DNA of 64,000 nucleotides from Methanobrevibacter smithii ATCC 35061 (GCF_000016525.1 NC_009515.1:62001-126000), one strand, 5' to 3'; shown: positions 20,243 through 29,436, counted from the first letter of the stretch. Numbers and translations are program-made. Notes: generated by a model from the letters alone, not told the origin.

Positions 20243-21183
20243 TAGTCAACCTCCCTTAAATCATTAATGACTGAATCTATTGGTACAGTATGTGCTTTTG
20301 CACCGATTACTTCATCAAAGTCACCACCCATTGCAATAGCTACAAATTGAGCTACATTTAAATGAATGGTGTTAAATTCTTCACCACATTTTTTAGATAT
20401 TAAATTCTGATATCTGTCAAATTGAACATGACAGTTAGGACATAAATGAACTAGAATTTCCACCCCGTCCTCTTTAATAGAGTATAATTTATCTTCAGTT
20501 ACCTCCATAGACATATCTTTATTAGAGTATCTTTGTCTAAATCCGCTTCCACAGGTTTGGCGTTTATGGTCATACCAGCCAACCGTTTTACATCCGCAGG
20601 CTTCTATTATATCATCAATGATATTGGGGTCTCTGACTCCCCCTATTGTATCATCATAATGAACTTTACAGTAATGACATCCGTGATGAGTAGCTATTTT
20701 ATAGCCGCTTAAGTCATATTTAATGTTTTTAGAGATTTCATCACGTTTATTGTATAAAATATCCACTACATGAAAAATATTTTCAGATGAATCAACATCT
20801 CCAGATTCATATTTCAAATAAGACAATTCTGATTTATCAAAAACTTCATTTACTTTATCTCGAACATCATCCTTTTTATTTAAAATATTTGCTACCTTTT
20901 TATTAATTGCATAACATGTTGCACACATCATTACCAAATTTGGCCTGTTCAAATTACTGGCTACTTTAAAGTTACGTGCTCCAATAGCTGTTGTTGTAAA
21001 CTGATCAAAAACATCAGAGTAATGTCCAAGACCTGTACAGCAGGTTTGCTTATCTGAAATATCATAATCAATACCAATTTTATCAAAAACAAACTTAGTG
21101 GATGATTCAATACCCGGATATTCCACACTTACAAGACAACTTTTAAACAAAAGAATATTTTCATCAGGAACTTGCTTCATCAT
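20242..21183 (-). CDS. hdrB: HdrB-like CCG-domain protein with an altered second cluster site
   Basis: A 313-residue protein of the heterodisulfide reductase B family. The first CCG motif is complete: C16, C48-C49, C87 and C90 (CCTGLGHY, CATC). The second has GCHYC (169/172), then T210-C211 (QTCGSGF) where a CC pair is normal, then CPNC (248/251). One ligand of the second noncubane [4Fe-4S] site is therefore missing. The N-terminal motif should still hold a cluster. AGGAGGGTA precedes ATG ATG; the start overlaps hdrC by 20 bases, indicating coupled translation. The pattern argues for a paralogue with changed chemistry. Confidence 0.85.
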   Translation of the reverse strand: MMKQVPDENILLFKSCLVSVEYPGIESSTKFVFDKIGIDYDISDKQTCCTGLGHYSDVFDQFTTTAIGARNFKVASNLNRPNLVMMCATCYAINKKVANILNKKDDVRDKVNEVFDKSELSYLKYESGDVDSSENIFHVVDILYNKRDEISKNIKYDLSGYKIATHHGCHYCKVHYDDTIGGVRDPNIIDDIIEACGCKTVGWYDHKRQTCGSGFRQRYSNKDMSMEVTEDKLYSIKEDGVEILVHLCPNCHVQFDRYQNLISKKCGEEFNTIHLNVAQFVAIAMGGDFDEVIGAKAHTVPIDSVINDLREVD

Positions 21184-21772
21184 TACCCTCCTTTGACTGT
21201 CTTATTTTATCCATTCTGTCTTTAAAACCAGTATTGGTTAAAATTAAAGAGACTTCATCAATAACTTCCTGAGGAGGTGAAACCGGACCTAAACCCAATT
21301 CTTCCCTGATTTCACTCAAGTGCTGTCTAAATTCCCACCATCCGTCTACATCTTCACTAATTTCCTCATAAAAATTAGATGGGATTGCACCGATAGCTGC
21401 ATTAAAGTAGCTATCTGCAAAGCCTAAATAATCATATAGCTGCTCATATGCAATTCCTTTTGATATGGCGAACTGTTTAATAATCTGATTAACTTCACAA
21501 ACACTGTTTCCAACAGGACATGTACTATGACATGTATAGCAATAAAAACAGTTCCATAAGTCTTCATCTTCAAGGAGTGTTTCATCTCCTTCAAAGACCC
21601 TCTCCATTATTTCACGAGGATTATAATTGGAATGACGTGCTGCAGGACATGTTGAAGTACACATTCCGCACTGAACACATTTTAAGACACCATCATATTT
21701 TGAACTTTTAATATCTTCTTTTATAGCCTCGGCAAAATCAAGAGGTGTTTCACTGATTTTCTGAGTATGCAT
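21164..21772 (-). CDS. hdrC: HdrC-like 2[4Fe-4S] protein
   Basis: A 202-residue homologue of heterodisulfide reductase subunit C. Two ferredoxin motifs are intact: CVQCGMCTSTCP (C32/35/38/42) and CFYCYTCHSTCP (C75/78/81/85). The helical tail after residue 95 (YEQLYDYLGFADSYFNAAIG) is as in the family. It passes electrons between HdrA and HdrB. It is the first gene of the C-B-A order and begins 14 bases after the DUF39 gene's stop, so the same transcript probably covers comA, DUF39-Fd and the Hdr-like trio. Confidence 0.87.
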   Translation of the reverse strand: MHTQKISETPLDFAEAIKEDIKSSKYDGVLKCVQCGMCTSTCPAARHSNYNPREIMERVFEGDETLLEDEDLWNCFYCYTCHSTCPVGNSVCEVNQIIKQFAISKGIAYEQLYDYLGFADSYFNAAIGAIPSNFYEEISEDVDGWWEFRQHLSEIREELGLGPVSPPQEVIDEVSLILTNTGFKDRMDKIRQSKEGNDEASS

Positions 21773-21786
21773 ATCAATAACCTCAA

Positions 21787-23034
21787 TTATAATTTAAATT
21801 CATGATTTTTAATCATTTTCTTTAATTTTAAAGATAATTTATTAGCTCTTAAGGCATCGGACTGCCTGCATATAATTGGAATATTATGTTTTTTACCGCC
21901 TATTTCCAGGTCAACATTGCCTGCATCCATTGTAAAGCTATTGTTTTTACAGTAATGCACACACATTCCGCAACCAAAACATTTAGATAAATCCAGTCTT
22001 TTATTTTTAAATGCATTTGTTGGACATACATCCTCAACTGTACAACTATCACAGCCGCAGTTATCTGAAACATATTTTGGCCTTAATTCATGATTATCCC
22101 ACATTGCACCATAATCAGTTTGTGTCAGTGGCAAATGACGGCCTTTAATATCAGCTACAGTTAATGGAATGTCACTATTTTTAATTAATAAATTATTATA
22201 TATTTCTTCATTTAAAACAGGAATTGGAATAGCCAATGTATCGTAGACTTCTCCGCCTTCACCGGTTTTAAATCCGCCAACATAATTTGCTTCCATATCT
22301 TTAAGATTTCCTGAAACCATTAAATTTGGTTTTTCAGGTGAACTTCTTGTTCCTTCCCCTAAAACAATAGCTTCAGCACCGTTTAATAAAACTTTAGTTC
22401 CGTTTCCAATTATTAAATTATTCGGATCATTTTGAAGAGGGTTTAAATCCCCACATCCTGAAAATGTCAGACCTTTTAAGTTTCCTTCCAGAGGAATAGC
22501 TGAAAATATTGATGAAACCTGTTCTGCAGATGGATTTACAAATGCTGTATAATTTTTAAATGCCATACGTGTTCCAATCATTTGTGCTCTTGTAATTTCG
22601 CCAATGTTTGTTGTTGATTCAATAATGTCTCCATTGATTGCTTCAACTTTAACGTCAATATCTTTTCCTTCAAGAATGTCTTTTAATAGGAATCCTCCAC
22701 CATATGATGAGTCTTCTACTGATTTAGAGGTTCCATGAAGAATTAAATCTACAGAACCCAACCATTCATTAGGACATGGGCCAATATTAGCTGGAACACC
22801 ATTTAAATATATATTTTTTGCCCTCATAAACACTCCTGGCTCTGATACTGTAAAGTTAAAGATAGCTGCAGTACCGCTCATAACTCCACAGGTTCCTGCA
22901 GTTACTACATCCACTTCTTCAAAGCTTGGAGCATTGTCTTCTTTTATAAGCTTTTTAAACTCTTCTGCTGTATATATTTTGGCTTCATTATTTTCAATCT
23001 TCTTATTAATTTGGCCAATTGTTCTCTCTTTCAA
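21787..23034 (-). CDS. DUF39-ferredoxin protein (methanogenesis marker 16; ComF or homocysteine-synthesis type)
   Basis: A 415-residue protein: a DUF39/COG1900 domain (VVTAGTCGVMSGTAAIFNF, GVPANIGPCPNEWLGSVDL, LTFSGCGDLNPLQND) plus a C-terminal ferredoxin-like part (CGCDSCTVEDVCP, CFGCGMCVHYC). Known relatives use active-site cysteines to carry sulfur. One acts with UPF0280 in making homocysteine from aspartate semialdehyde. As I recall, another (MJ1681, ComF) was reported to convert sulfoacetaldehyde to coenzyme M. Neighbours comA and comDE favour the ComF role, while the nearby UPF0280 gene fits homocysteine synthesis. The start is TTG after AAGGTATT. Confidence 0.8.
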   Translation of the reverse strand: MKERTIGQINKKIENNEAKIYTAEEFKKLIKEDNAPSFEEVDVVTAGTCGVMSGTAAIFNFTVSEPGVFMRAKNIYLNGVPANIGPCPNEWLGSVDLILHGTSKSVEDSSYGGGFLLKDILEGKDIDVKVEAINGDIIESTTNIGEITRAQMIGTRMAFKNYTAFVNPSAEQVSSIFSAIPLEGNLKGLTFSGCGDLNPLQNDPNNLIIGNGTKVLLNGAEAIVLGEGTRSSPEKPNLMVSGNLKDMEANYVGGFKTGEGGEVYDTLAIPIPVLNEEIYNNLLIKNSDIPLTVADIKGRHLPLTQTDYGAMWDNHELRPKYVSDNCGCDSCTVEDVCPTNAFKNKRLDLSKCFGCGMCVHYCKNNSFTMDAGNVDLEIGGKKHNIPIICRQSDALRANKLSLKLKKMIKNHEFKL

Positions 23035-23066
23035 ATTAAATACCTTCTTTTAAACTTTCTTACGGT

Positions 23067-23837
23067 TTAAATTTTTCCTACAGTATCTCCCCTTAAACCT
23101 CTTCTTAAGGTTTCAAGGGAAGTGATATCGTCAGTTGATACATTACCTAAATTAACATCATTTCCAAGTTTTAAAATGAAAAATACTTGCTGGTCTTTGT
23201 TTGGAGCTTCCCAAAGGATTTTATTTCCATCGAAATTATCTAAAATATAATCTATTTCATCTTCTTTTGCATTTCCTGCCTTGTCATAAATTCCAATGTT
23301 TTTTCCACCTTCTCTTGCTTCCACAATGATTAATGATGAACCTGCTTCCAATTCATTTTGCATATACTCTATTCTTTCATCTAAAGACAATTCTTTATCC
23401 AGTCCTGGATCTTTTTTACCTACTTCGGACAATACTTCGAATCCGTCTTTTTTAGCTGATTCTATGCATTCTAATTTTTTGTCATGAGATATTGTTGTTG
23501 ATCCGTCAGATACTTCAATAGCTTCAAAACCTAAGTCATGAGCTTCCTGGAAGAATTCTTCTAATTTATCATTCATATATGCCAGTTCAAAGAGAGTTCC
23601 ACCAGTATACGGAGTTATGTTGTGTGATTTATACATGGCAACTTTATCTTTGATTATATCCTGTTCATGTACAATTGATGTTCCCCATCCAAATTTTAAG
23701 TAATCTACATAATCTCCGGAAATATTCATTAAACTTTCAGCAGTTTCCAGTCCTAGACCTTTGTCCAGAACCATTGTTATACCTTTTTGTCTTGGTTTTT
23801 CTTCCCTTTCTTTAAGTAAAAAATTAAAAGATTTCAA
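23067..23837 (-). CDS. comA: Phosphosulfolactate synthase (ComA)
   Basis: A 256-residue TIM-barrel enzyme that adds sulfite to phosphoenolpyruvate, the first step of coenzyme M synthesis. Typical segments are KGITMVLDKGLGL, DYLKFGWGTSIV, YTGGTLFELAYM, AIEVSDGSTTIS and SEVGKKDPG. The start codon is TTG at 23837 with GTGATAT upstream. It leads the leftward unit comA - DUF39-Fd - hdrCBA. An insertion sequence sits 73 bases upstream of the start codon, just behind the TATA-like box. Confidence 0.93.
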   Translation of the reverse strand: MKSFNFLLKEREEKPRQKGITMVLDKGLGLETAESLMNISGDYVDYLKFGWGTSIVHEQDIIKDKVAMYKSHNITPYTGGTLFELAYMNDKLEEFFQEAHDLGFEAIEVSDGSTTISHDKKLECIESAKKDGFEVLSEVGKKDPGLDKELSLDERIEYMQNELEAGSSLIIVEAREGGKNIGIYDKAGNAKEDEIDYILDNFDGNKILWEAPNKDQQVFFILKLGNDVNLGNVSTDDITSLETLRRGLRGDTVGKI

Positions 23838-23890
23838 TTATATCACATCTGTTATAATTTCTATTTATTAGCTTAATTAGTATATTAACT

Positions 23891-23900
23891 TATATACTTT
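23891..23900 (-). promoter_or_regulatory. TATA-like box of comA
   Basis: On the reverse strand AAAGTATATA lies about 55-63 bases before the comA TTG. It is the only good box between the gene and the insertion sequence. The target duplication of that element begins at 23903, so the upstream recognition element next to the box may be altered. Confidence 0.4.
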
Positions 23901-23902
23901 TT

Positions 23903-23910
23903 AATTTATC
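23903..23910 (+). repeat. Target site duplication, left copy
   Basis: AATTTATC, identical to 25269-25276, directly abuts the left inverted repeat of the insertion sequence. Confidence 0.85.
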
Positions 23911-25268
23911 GTCACTTTCAAAAACTTGTGTGATTTGAATTTTCACTAGTTTTTGAGTCACGAATTTTTTTCGTTCTATTTTTTCTTTATTTTTAATTTA
24001 AAAGCAGTAAAATTAATATATTAAGTGGAGCTAATATATTAATATGTCTAGTATCAAAATAAAAGCTCCATATGAATTTATGGAGTCAAAACAATTTAAA
24101 CTTTTCGATTTTGTTCCTGAGTTTTCTGAATTCCGTCAATTTGATGATCTTTCTCGATTTGGTTGCGAAAATATTGAGAATAATCTTATCAGATTGGAAA
24201 AAAGAGGTAAAATACATTTTGAGAATAGAGTTGCAATTTGTCCATCTTGTAAATCACATAATGCTGTTAAAAATGGTACTTATGAACGTAAACTTATTTT
24301 TTTAAGAATTGGAGAACAAATTTGCACTATTCAAAAATATAAGTGCATAAAATGCGGTAAAGTCTTTTATACTGATTTATTATCTCTTGTTTATTCAAAT
24401 TCAAATATTACATTGCCTGTTATTGAATGTATTGAGAATTTATATCAAATTTATGGAGCAGGGCTCCATAAAATACGATTTGATTTAAAACAACAACATA
24501 ACATTGAAATCTCACATCAAAGCATTGAAAACATCTTATTGAACTCTAATTATCAATTTAACTATGATAATTGGACTTATTCTGGATATTACTTATTTGA
24601 TAGTCTTTGGGTTAAAATTAATGGTGAATGGAACTATATTTTAGCCTTATTCGACGTTAAATTGAATACTCTCGTTTCCGTTAAATTGGTCGAATCAGAA
24701 GATTCTAAGACCATTTATCAATTTTTAAACGAATCTCTAAGAAATCAGAAAAAAATATCAATAGGCACAGACTTAAAACACGAATATCGTGAAGCCATCG
24801 ATAAATTAAAAGTAAAACACCATTTCTGCAAATTTCACGTGAAACAAGCAGTAAACAAAAGATTTAAAGATTACTTTGACAAAAATCCATTATCTGAAGA
24901 CGAAAAAGACATATTAAATTGTTTAAAACAGGACATTTATAAAATATTGGATGCAAAAGACTTAAATACTGCTAAAGAACTTAGAAACGAATTAATAAAC
25001 AAAAAATATACAAAAAACAAGTTCACAAACAAAATTCTTTGGAAATTCATCATTCCTTACTTCAAAAAATTAACGACACACCTGGAAAACACGAACATCC
25101 CATCAACAAACAATAAAATCGAAAATATCTTCCAAAAAGTATTCCCAAAACACATAAAAAGAACAATGAAAATAGAACAAGGACTTCTAGCCAGATTCAT
25201 GCTAAAACTAAATTATTGGAATTTAAACAATGAAAAAGAAAAAAATCACACAAGTTTTTGAAAGAGCC
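23911..25268 (+). mobile_element. Complete insertion sequence, ISM1-like, with 8-bp target duplication
   Basis: A 1358-base element bounded by terminal inverted repeats of about 26 bases (23911-23936 and 25243-25268; 24 of 26 match, outer core CTTTCAAAAACTTGTGTGAT). It is flanked by an exact 8-base duplication AATTTATC. It holds one intact transposase whose stop codon lies inside the right repeat. The 8-base duplication matches what is known for ISM1 of M. smithii, although that element is shorter. A related copy lies at 41367-42709. The element separates comA from the UPF0280 gene. Confidence 0.88.
24044..25261 (+). CDS. DDE-type transposase with N-terminal zinc ribbon
   Basis: A 405-residue transposase. 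The N-terminal part has CPSCKSHNAVKNG and CIKCGKVFYTDLLS, a zinc ribbon for DNA binding. The likely catalytic acids are in SGYYLFDSLWVKINGEW, SIGTDLKHEYREAI and TNNKIENIFQKVFPKH (D, D, E). The same blocks occur in the second copy (GYYVFDVEWIKINGEW, TTDLDKKYASI, SNKIENAFQKTMPK). The reading frame is unbroken, so the element could be active. The ATG is at 24044 after an AT-rich leader. Confidence 0.88.
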   Translation: MSSIKIKAPYEFMESKQFKLFDFVPEFSEFRQFDDLSRFGCENIENNLIRLEKRGKIHFENRVAICPSCKSHNAVKNGTYERKLIFLRIGEQICTIQKYKCIKCGKVFYTDLLSLVYSNSNITLPVIECIENLYQIYGAGLHKIRFDLKQQHNIEISHQSIENILLNSNYQFNYDNWTYSGYYLFDSLWVKINGEWNYILALFDVKLNTLVSVKLVESEDSKTIYQFLNESLRNQKKISIGTDLKHEYREAIDKLKVKHHFCKFHVKQAVNKRFKDYFDKNPLSEDEKDILNCLKQDIYKILDAKDLNTAKELRNELINKKYTKNKFTNKILWKFIIPYFKKLTTHLENTNIPSTNNKIENIFQKVFPKHIKRTMKIEQGLLARFMLKLNYWNLNNEKEKNHTSF

Positions 25269-25276
25269 AATTTATC
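25269..25276 (+). repeat. Target site duplication, right copy
   Basis: AATTTATC, identical to 23903-23910, directly after the right inverted repeat. Confidence 0.85.
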
Positions 25277-25288
25277 CACTAACAATAG

Positions 25289-25296
25289 TTATAAAA
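25289..25296 (+). promoter_or_regulatory. TATA-like box of the UPF0280 gene
   Basis: TTATAAAA lies about 30 bases before the ATG at 25323, giving a predicted start of transcription close to the start codon. No Shine-Dalgarno is present, in keeping with a leaderless message. Confidence 0.4.
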
Positions 25297-25322
25297 GAAG
25301 ATAATTAAATAATAATAACATT

Positions 25323-26039
25323 ATGGAATTCCAACATATTGATTTAAATCAGACCCATATCAGACTAACAACAGACTTGAAAAATAACAATTTGGAAAAA
25401 TACATATTAAATCTAAGAAAAGAACTGGAACATTATATAACTAAAAATAAAGATTTTCAATTATCTCTGGAGCCTGTTAATCATGATGAAGAGGATTTGA
25501 GTGAAATAATAAAAAGAATGTATACAGCTTCCAGTTACTGTGATGTAGGTCCGATGGCTTGTGTTGCAGGATGCATATCTGAAATGTCTCTTGATTACCT
25601 AATTTCCAAAAAATCCGAATATTCCATTATTGAAAACGGAGGAGACATAGCTATTGTAAACAATAAAAAAGCAGTATGCGGAATTTACTCAAACAATCCC
25701 ATATTAGGAAATAAAATCGGGTTTGAATTAAAAGCAAGAAAAACACCGTTGGGAATCTGTACATCTTCAGGTAAAATAGGCCATTCAATAAGCTTCGGTT
25801 ATGCAGACAGCGTTACAGTGCTGAGTAAAAAAGCATCAGTAGCTGACGGGCTTGCTACCAAAATAGCCAATGAAGCTGTTGGGCAAAACAGTGAATATAA
25901 AGTATCAAATGCTCTTGAAGCTAGTGAAAACTATAAAGACCTGTTTGAGGGAGTTTTAATCATTTCCCAGGATAATGTTGGAAGCATTGGAAAACTTCCA
26001 AAAATTGTTGAAACTGAAGAATTTAATGTTAAGATGTGA
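25323..26039 (+). CDS. UPF0280 family protein (COG2122, ApbE-like fold)
   Basis: A 238-residue protein of the UPF0280 family. Characteristic segments are [50 protein letters not shown] and [15 protein letters not shown]. In Methanosarcina a COG2122 protein was found to act with DUF39 (COG1900) and a NIL-ferredoxin in sulfur assimilation to homocysteine. Here a DUF39-ferredoxin protein lies 2.3 kb away on the opposite strand, with the insertion sequence in between. Before that insertion the gene would have been directly divergent from comA. Confidence 0.85.
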
Positions 26040-26044
26040 AATAT

Positions 26045-26824
26045 ATGAACCTCGGAATTATTGGATATGGAAATATTGGAGAACTTCTCAGCCAAAATAT
26101 AATCAGTCATGATTTTTGTAATTTAAATAAACTCTACATTGCAAATAGAACACTATCTAAAATAAATCACTTAAAAGACATTGACCCGCGCATATCAATT
26201 ACAGATGATAACATAGAAGTTGCAAAAAACTGTGAAAAAATAATAATATCAGTAAAAACTCCCGATTTGGCAAATGTTTTAGACCCGCTAAAACCACATA
26301 TAACTAAAAATACACAAATCATACATACCTGTGCAGGAACAGACTTGGAATTTAAAGACTGTGGTTTAAGCTGCGTTATTCCAACAATATCTTCTACATA
26401 TGATGAAGACAATCCTAAAAAAGGTGTTTCCATTATTATGCATGATGAAAATGTTTCTGGCGAAAATAGAGAATTTGTCGAAAAGCTATTTTCAAAATTC
26501 AGCCAGATAAAAGTTGTTGACAGTCCCATGGATTTGGAGATAGCTACAATAGCTGCCAGCTGCATGCCTGCATTTATAGCTCTTGGTTTAGATCTTTTTG
26601 CTGGCGAACTTGAAGAGAAATGCAATCTTTCAAAAGAAGAAACCTTTAAAATACTTGCAGAAACATTAAACAGTACGGCATACATATTAAAAGAAGATAT
26701 TTACTCACCTGATGAACTGATTAATAAAGTTGCAACTAAAAACGGAATAACTCAAAAAGGATTAGATGTTTTAGACAAAGACCTGCCAGATATTTATAAA
26801 AGGTTAATATCTAAACTTCTGTAA
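26045..26824 (+). CDS. ProC-like NAD(P)-binding oxidoreductase
   Basis: About 259 residues beginning MNLGIIGYGNIGELLSQNII, a Rossmann GxGxxG motif at the very start, followed by IIISVKTPDL and VIPTISSTYDEDNPKKG as in the pyrroline-5-carboxylate reductase family. The C-terminal helical part has IAASCMPAFIALGLD. True ProC needs other residues, and methanogens often carry ProC-like proteins of unsettled substrate, so proline synthesis is not claimed. A GTG at 26036 would overlap UPF0280 by 4 bases; the ATG at 26045 places the Rossmann motif normally. Confidence 0.7.
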   Translation: MNLGIIGYGNIGELLSQNIISHDFCNLNKLYIANRTLSKINHLKDIDPRISITDDNIEVAKNCEKIIISVKTPDLANVLDPLKPHITKNTQIIHTCAGTDLEFKDCGLSCVIPTISSTYDEDNPKKGVSIIMHDENVSGENREFVEKLFSKFSQIKVVDSPMDLEIATIAASCMPAFIALGLDLFAGELEEKCNLSKEETFKILAETLNSTAYILKEDIYSPDELINKVATKNGITQKGLDVLDKDLPDIYKRLISKLL

Positions 26825-26950
26825 CCAATGCAATATTTAAATAAGATTAAAAATAATAATATTAATTAATATTAATAATTAAAACTAATTATTTATTTCA
26901 TTTAAATAATTTACTTAAACTCTTAATTATAGATACTAGGTCAGATACAC

Positions 26951-27238
26951 ATGTACAAAGATGAAATGATACAATTACATCAATTTTTAGTTTATATTTT
27001 AAAATATTTAGCAGAAAACGATCAGATAAAAAACGATTGCAGTGAATACATATCACTTAAAATAAGCCCACACCACATCCACAAAACAAAAGCAGAACAC
27101 AAACATGCTATTTTTGTTCTTTGTAAAATAATTGCACAGGTAATAAACGAAAAAGATGAAAATTCAATACCTGACAATGTGTGCAATTCATTAACCGACC
27201 TTGTTGAAAGGTCTCAAAACTATATAAAAATGGCTTAA
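26951..27238 (+). CDS. UPF0058 family protein
   Basis: A 95-residue helical protein with MYKDEMIQLHQFLVYILKYL at the start and SPHHIHKTKAEHKHAIFVLC in the middle, diagnostic of UPF0058, an archaeal family of unknown function. The conserved histidines and cysteine suggest a metal site. AGGTCAG precedes the ATG. It appears to be transcribed alone, with intergenic regions of 126 and 96 bases on either side. Confidence 0.8.
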   Translation: MYKDEMIQLHQFLVYILKYLAENDQIKNDCSEYISLKISPHHIHKTKAEHKHAIFVLCKIIAQVINEKDENSIPDNVCNSLTDLVERSQNYIKMA

Positions 27239-27334
27239 ATATTAGCCCATTTTCTTCTTTTTTATAAATTCAAATATTTTTAATACTATTACTTATCATA
27301 AATACTAATTGATTAAATTCTAATTGTGATTAAT

Positions 27335-28711
27335 ATGAAAAGTATTAGTAAAATGCTCTGTTTAGTTGACGGAGAACATTACCTTCCAGTCACCCAGGAA
27401 TCAATCGATGTTTTAAATAATTTAGAACATATCGACATAGTAGCTGCTGTTTTCATTGGAGGAACTGAAAAACTAAGAGATGACTCTGAAGAATCATATT
27501 CCAAGGTTTTAGGCGTTCCTGTACAGTTTGCAAAAAATGAAGACATTCCATATGACATTATTGTAGAAATGATTAACAGATATGATGTAGATACTGTGAT
27601 GGATTTAAGTGATGAACCTATCCTGGATTATCCTAAACGATTTAAAATAGCCTGTAAAACACTTGCACAAGGCGTAAGCTATCAGGGTCCTGATTTTAAA
27701 TTTGATCCAGTTACACAATATGAAATAATGGAAAAACCTTCAATAAAAATAATTGGAACTGGAAAAAGAATAGGAAAAACTGCTGTTTCAGGATTTGTAT
27801 CCAGACTAATTGATAAAAACGGATATGAACCATGTGTAATAGCTATGGGAAGAGGCGGACCTCAAGAACCGGAAATAGTTCATGGAGAACAGCTTGAAAT
27901 AACACCTGAATTTTTATTAGAACAGTCTGAAAAAGGAGTTCATGCAGCAAGTGACCATTGGGAAGATGCTCTAATGAGCAGAATCTTAACAATAGGCTGC
28001 AGACGTTGCGGAGGTGGAATGGCAGGTGAAGTCTTTTTAACCAATATGAAAAAAGGAGCAAAACTAGCTAATCAGGTAGATTCCAAATTTGCCATATTTG
28101 AAGGTAGCGGAGCTGCAATTCCTCCAATTAAAACAAATAAAAATATTGTACTTATTGGTGCAAATCAACCATTGAATAATATTATAGACTATTTCGGACC
28201 TTACAGGATTGGTCTTGGTGATTTAATTATTTTGACAATGTGCGAAGAACCAATGTGCAATGAAGAAAAAAGAGAATACATTGAAAAATTCATAAAAGAG
28301 ATAAATCCAAAAGCAAAAATAATTTCAACAGTATTCAGACCAAAACCATTAGCCGACATTTCCGGTAAAAAAGTGCTGTTTGCTACAACTGCTCCAAAAA
28401 GTATTGAACATGAATTAGTTGACTATCTGGAAACCAATTATAACTGTGAAATCGTTGGAACAACACCTCACCTATCCAATAGGCCTCTTTTGAAAAAGGA
28501 CATAGAAAAATATATGGATGAAGCAGATATAATGCTCACTGAACTTAAAGCTGCTGCTGTTGATGTAGCTACTAAAGACTCAATAAAAGCTGGTTTGGAT
28601 GTAGTATACTGTGACAATATACCTGTCCCAATAAATTATAAATATCCTGATTTATCCAAATCCGTTTTAGAAATAGTTGACGAAGCTATTGAAGATTTCA
28701 ATAAAGATTAA
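27335..28711 (+). CDS. cpgS: Cyclic 2,3-diphosphoglycerate synthetase
   Basis: About 458 residues. It cyclises 2,3-diphosphoglycerate with ATP to the osmolyte and phosphate store cyclic 2,3-diphosphoglycerate, known from Methanobacteriales. The P-loop is [16 protein letters not shown], preceded by an N-terminal domain beginning [15 protein letters not shown]. Further conserved blocks are [28 protein letters not shown] and [17 protein letters not shown] contains an upstream GTG; the ATG at 27335 is preferred. Methanobrevibacter grows at moderate temperature, so the compound is likelier a metabolite store than a thermoprotectant here. Confidence 0.9.
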
Positions 28712-28796
28712 TTTCTTTATTTTTTACTTTTTTTACAACAAAATTTATAACCTCTTTAATACAATATATTAATACTAAAATAATTGAGGAAATGAA

Positions 28797-29408
28797 ATGA
28801 AAAAAGATAAGAAGAAACTTATCGTCATGCTGTTAATAATTGTTGTTATCCTACTTTTAACACTAATAACATTAATGACTAATTTTGGAAAGGAATCCAG
28901 TGAAATAAATATTATAAGCAAGGATACTTTAAAAAATGGAGACACAATTTCAATTACACTAAAAGATTCAAATGGAAATCCCATAGCTGATCAAAAAGTA
29001 GATATAATAATTGAAAATGAAAAGAATCAACAAGTAACAACTGATGAAATGGGCAATGGTGTGCTGCAACTTAACAGAATCAGTGACGGACAATACACTG
29101 TAAAAGTCATTTACAACGGGAACGACAAATATTCCAAAAGTGAAACTACACAATCATTAACAATATCTGACCAAGCCACATCATTAAGTAATAATGAAAG
29201 TAGTTCCAGCGATAAAACTGAAAGCATAATGAGTGAAGACGGATATTCGTATAAAACTGGATATGGACCTGATTATGATTGTTTAGGAGTTAGTCGTGAA
29301 GAAGCAGCTGCTAAAGGATGGCACTATATTCCAGGTATGGATGATGAAGGAAATGATATGGGAGCATATGTTCCATATGATTATAATGCAGGATGTTACC
29401 ATACATAA
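28797..29408 (+). CDS. Membrane-anchored surface protein with Ig-like domain
   Basis: A 203-residue protein. Residues 8-28 form one membrane anchor (LIVMLLIIVVILLLTLITLM). Residues about 38-125 are a beta-sandwich of the bacterial Ig-like/adhesin kind (GDTISITLKDSNGNPIADQK, DGQYTVKVIYNGNDKYSKSE) as in Methanobrevibacter adhesin-like proteins. A Ser/Asn-rich linker leads to a C-terminal module rich in Tyr, Asp and Gly with two cysteines. The domain probably sits outside the membrane near the pseudomurein wall. GAGGAAAT precedes the ATG. Confidence 0.7.
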   Translation: MKKDKKKLIVMLLIIVVILLLTLITLMTNFGKESSEINIISKDTLKNGDTISITLKDSNGNPIADQKVDIIIENEKNQQVTTDEMGNGVLQLNRISDGQYTVKVIYNGNDKYSKSETTQSLTISDQATSLSNNESSSSDKTESIMSEDGYSYKTGYGPDYDCLGVSREEAAAKGWHYIPGMDDEGNDMGAYVPYDYNAGCYHT

Positions 29409-29436
29409 AAATTTAAGATTTAAAAAAAAAATAAAG

